From: Singulisphaera sp. GP187
Lineage (GTDB): Bacteria > Planctomycetota > Phycisphaerae > Phycisphaerales > SM1A02
Assembly (NCBI GenBank): GCA_945869475.1
Contig: CAMBOV010000002.1
Span: 62,001 to 126,000, forward strand
Length of the DNA: 64,000 nt
Direction: 5' to 3'
Shown here piece after piece: positions 63,683 to 64,000 of the stretch. Each line of letters opens with the position of its first letter. The first letter of the stretch is position 1. A program made the position numbers and the translations under genes. Under the pieces are notes generated by a model. It saw only the letters and a program-made list of their open reading frames with translations, had not been told where the DNA came from and searched no databases.

Positions 63683-64000
63683 ATGACGACTACTCCACAT
63701 TCTCCCGCCGTTGCTCCTTCTGCACCGAAGAGGCCGTCCACGATGAGCGCGACTGCTGCAACCCTTCTTCAACGAATCGAAAACAAGACTGCCACGATCG
63801 CGGTCGTTGGCTTGGGATACGTCGGGCTTCCGCTCGTGCGCGCGATTCGCGAGAGCGGCTATCCAGTCATCGGCTTCGACGTTGATCAGCGAAAGATCGA
63901 CGCCCTCAACAGTGGCACTCGGTACATCTTGCATCTCGGTGATGACTTCTTCAGCACGCTGAAAGCCGATGCGAACTTCACGCCGACATCTGACCCAAAA
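63683..64000 (+). CDS. Nucleotide-sugar dehydrogenase, 3' end outside window
   Basis: The first 106 residues are present. After a Pro/Ala/Thr-rich N-terminal tail comes the NAD-binding strand TIAVVGLGYVGLPLVRAI and GYPVIGFDVDQRKIDALNSG, matching the UDP-glucose/UDP-N-acetylmannosamine dehydrogenase family (WecC/TviB/WbpA-like). The enzyme oxidises a UDP- or GDP-sugar to the uronic acid, a building block for exopolysaccharide. ATG 63683 is the first start in frame; a later in-frame ATG (MSATAATLL) is closer to the fold and also possible. Which sugar is oxidised cannot be told from this part. Confidence 0.9.
   Translation, partial: MTTTPHSPAVAPSAPKRPSTMSATAATLLQRIENKTATIAVVGLGYVGLPLVRAIRESGYPVIGFDVDQRKIDALNSGTRYILHLGDDFFSTLKADANFTPTSDPK

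Overview
The window looks like a chromosomal segment of a planctomycete, most probably class Phycisphaerae. The evidence is the GADLAxVLxxWG-type dockerin-like repeats ending two secreted proteins (9471-11030 and 17312-19003), a giant PVC-type secreted dehydrogenase/HEAT/cytochrome protein (11491-15153), moderately high GC, and small operons on both strands with frequent 4-bp start/stop overlaps. I recognised no tRNA, rRNA, CRISPR array or insertion sequence. Two genes run off the ends: a glycosyltransferase at the left and a nucleotide-sugar dehydrogenase at the right.

Layout. (1) 1-9290 is an exopolysaccharide/O-antigen cluster: glycosyltransferase, flippase, asparagine-synthase-like amidotransferase, O-antigen ligase/polymerase, a secreted TIM-barrel-like protein and GDP-mannose dehydratase on the minus strand, with a divergent GDP-fucose synthase and an NadR-like ATPase. 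(2) 9471-21349 is mostly envelope and secreted: two dockerin proteins, the PVC-type protein, a second flippase, a lipoprotein and an alpha-L-fucosidase. (3) 21354-29829 holds TlpA, an MFS exporter, an ABC ATPase, a DciA-like protein, a thioesterase, MnmE, YidC and a phosphoesterase. (4) 29905-42929 is mostly housekeeping (lpdA, gmk, tmk, YggS, gpmI, der, PSP1, signal peptidase I), interrupted by a two-gene HTH-TPR regulator and small secreted peptide unit at 31524-33057. (5) 42868-55170 is the most unusual region. A minus-strand operon encodes a Zn-ribbon GTPase, a GTPase-associated protein 1 (GAP1)-like membrane protein, a secreted partner, a coiled-coil membrane protein, a GYF-like polytopic protein, an ExbB/MotA channel and two different ExbD/MotB-like rods. 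A divergent VWA membrane protein flanks it. (6) 55192-64000 holds xylose isomerase, YceI, ParB with an internal parS-like palindrome, a STAS protein, a beta-CASP nuclease, a cupredoxin and a GT2 enzyme.

Two observations cut across the window. At fifteen starts, a TAnnnT -10-like hexamer lies only 6-11 nt upstream of the start codon with no room for a Shine-Dalgarno site, which suggests widespread leaderless transcription; many other genes have ordinary ribosome-binding sites or tight overlaps. Five convergent gene pairs overlap at their 3' ends by 4 to 62 bp.

The strongest candidate for a poorly described system is the GTPase/GAP1/ion-channel motor/VWA locus. From its parts I infer an envelope-spanning machine in which a cytoplasmic GTPase and GAP1 module is coupled to an ion-driven ExbB/ExbD-like motor. 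Its function, whether defence, envelope maintenance or signalling, cannot be settled from sequence alone.
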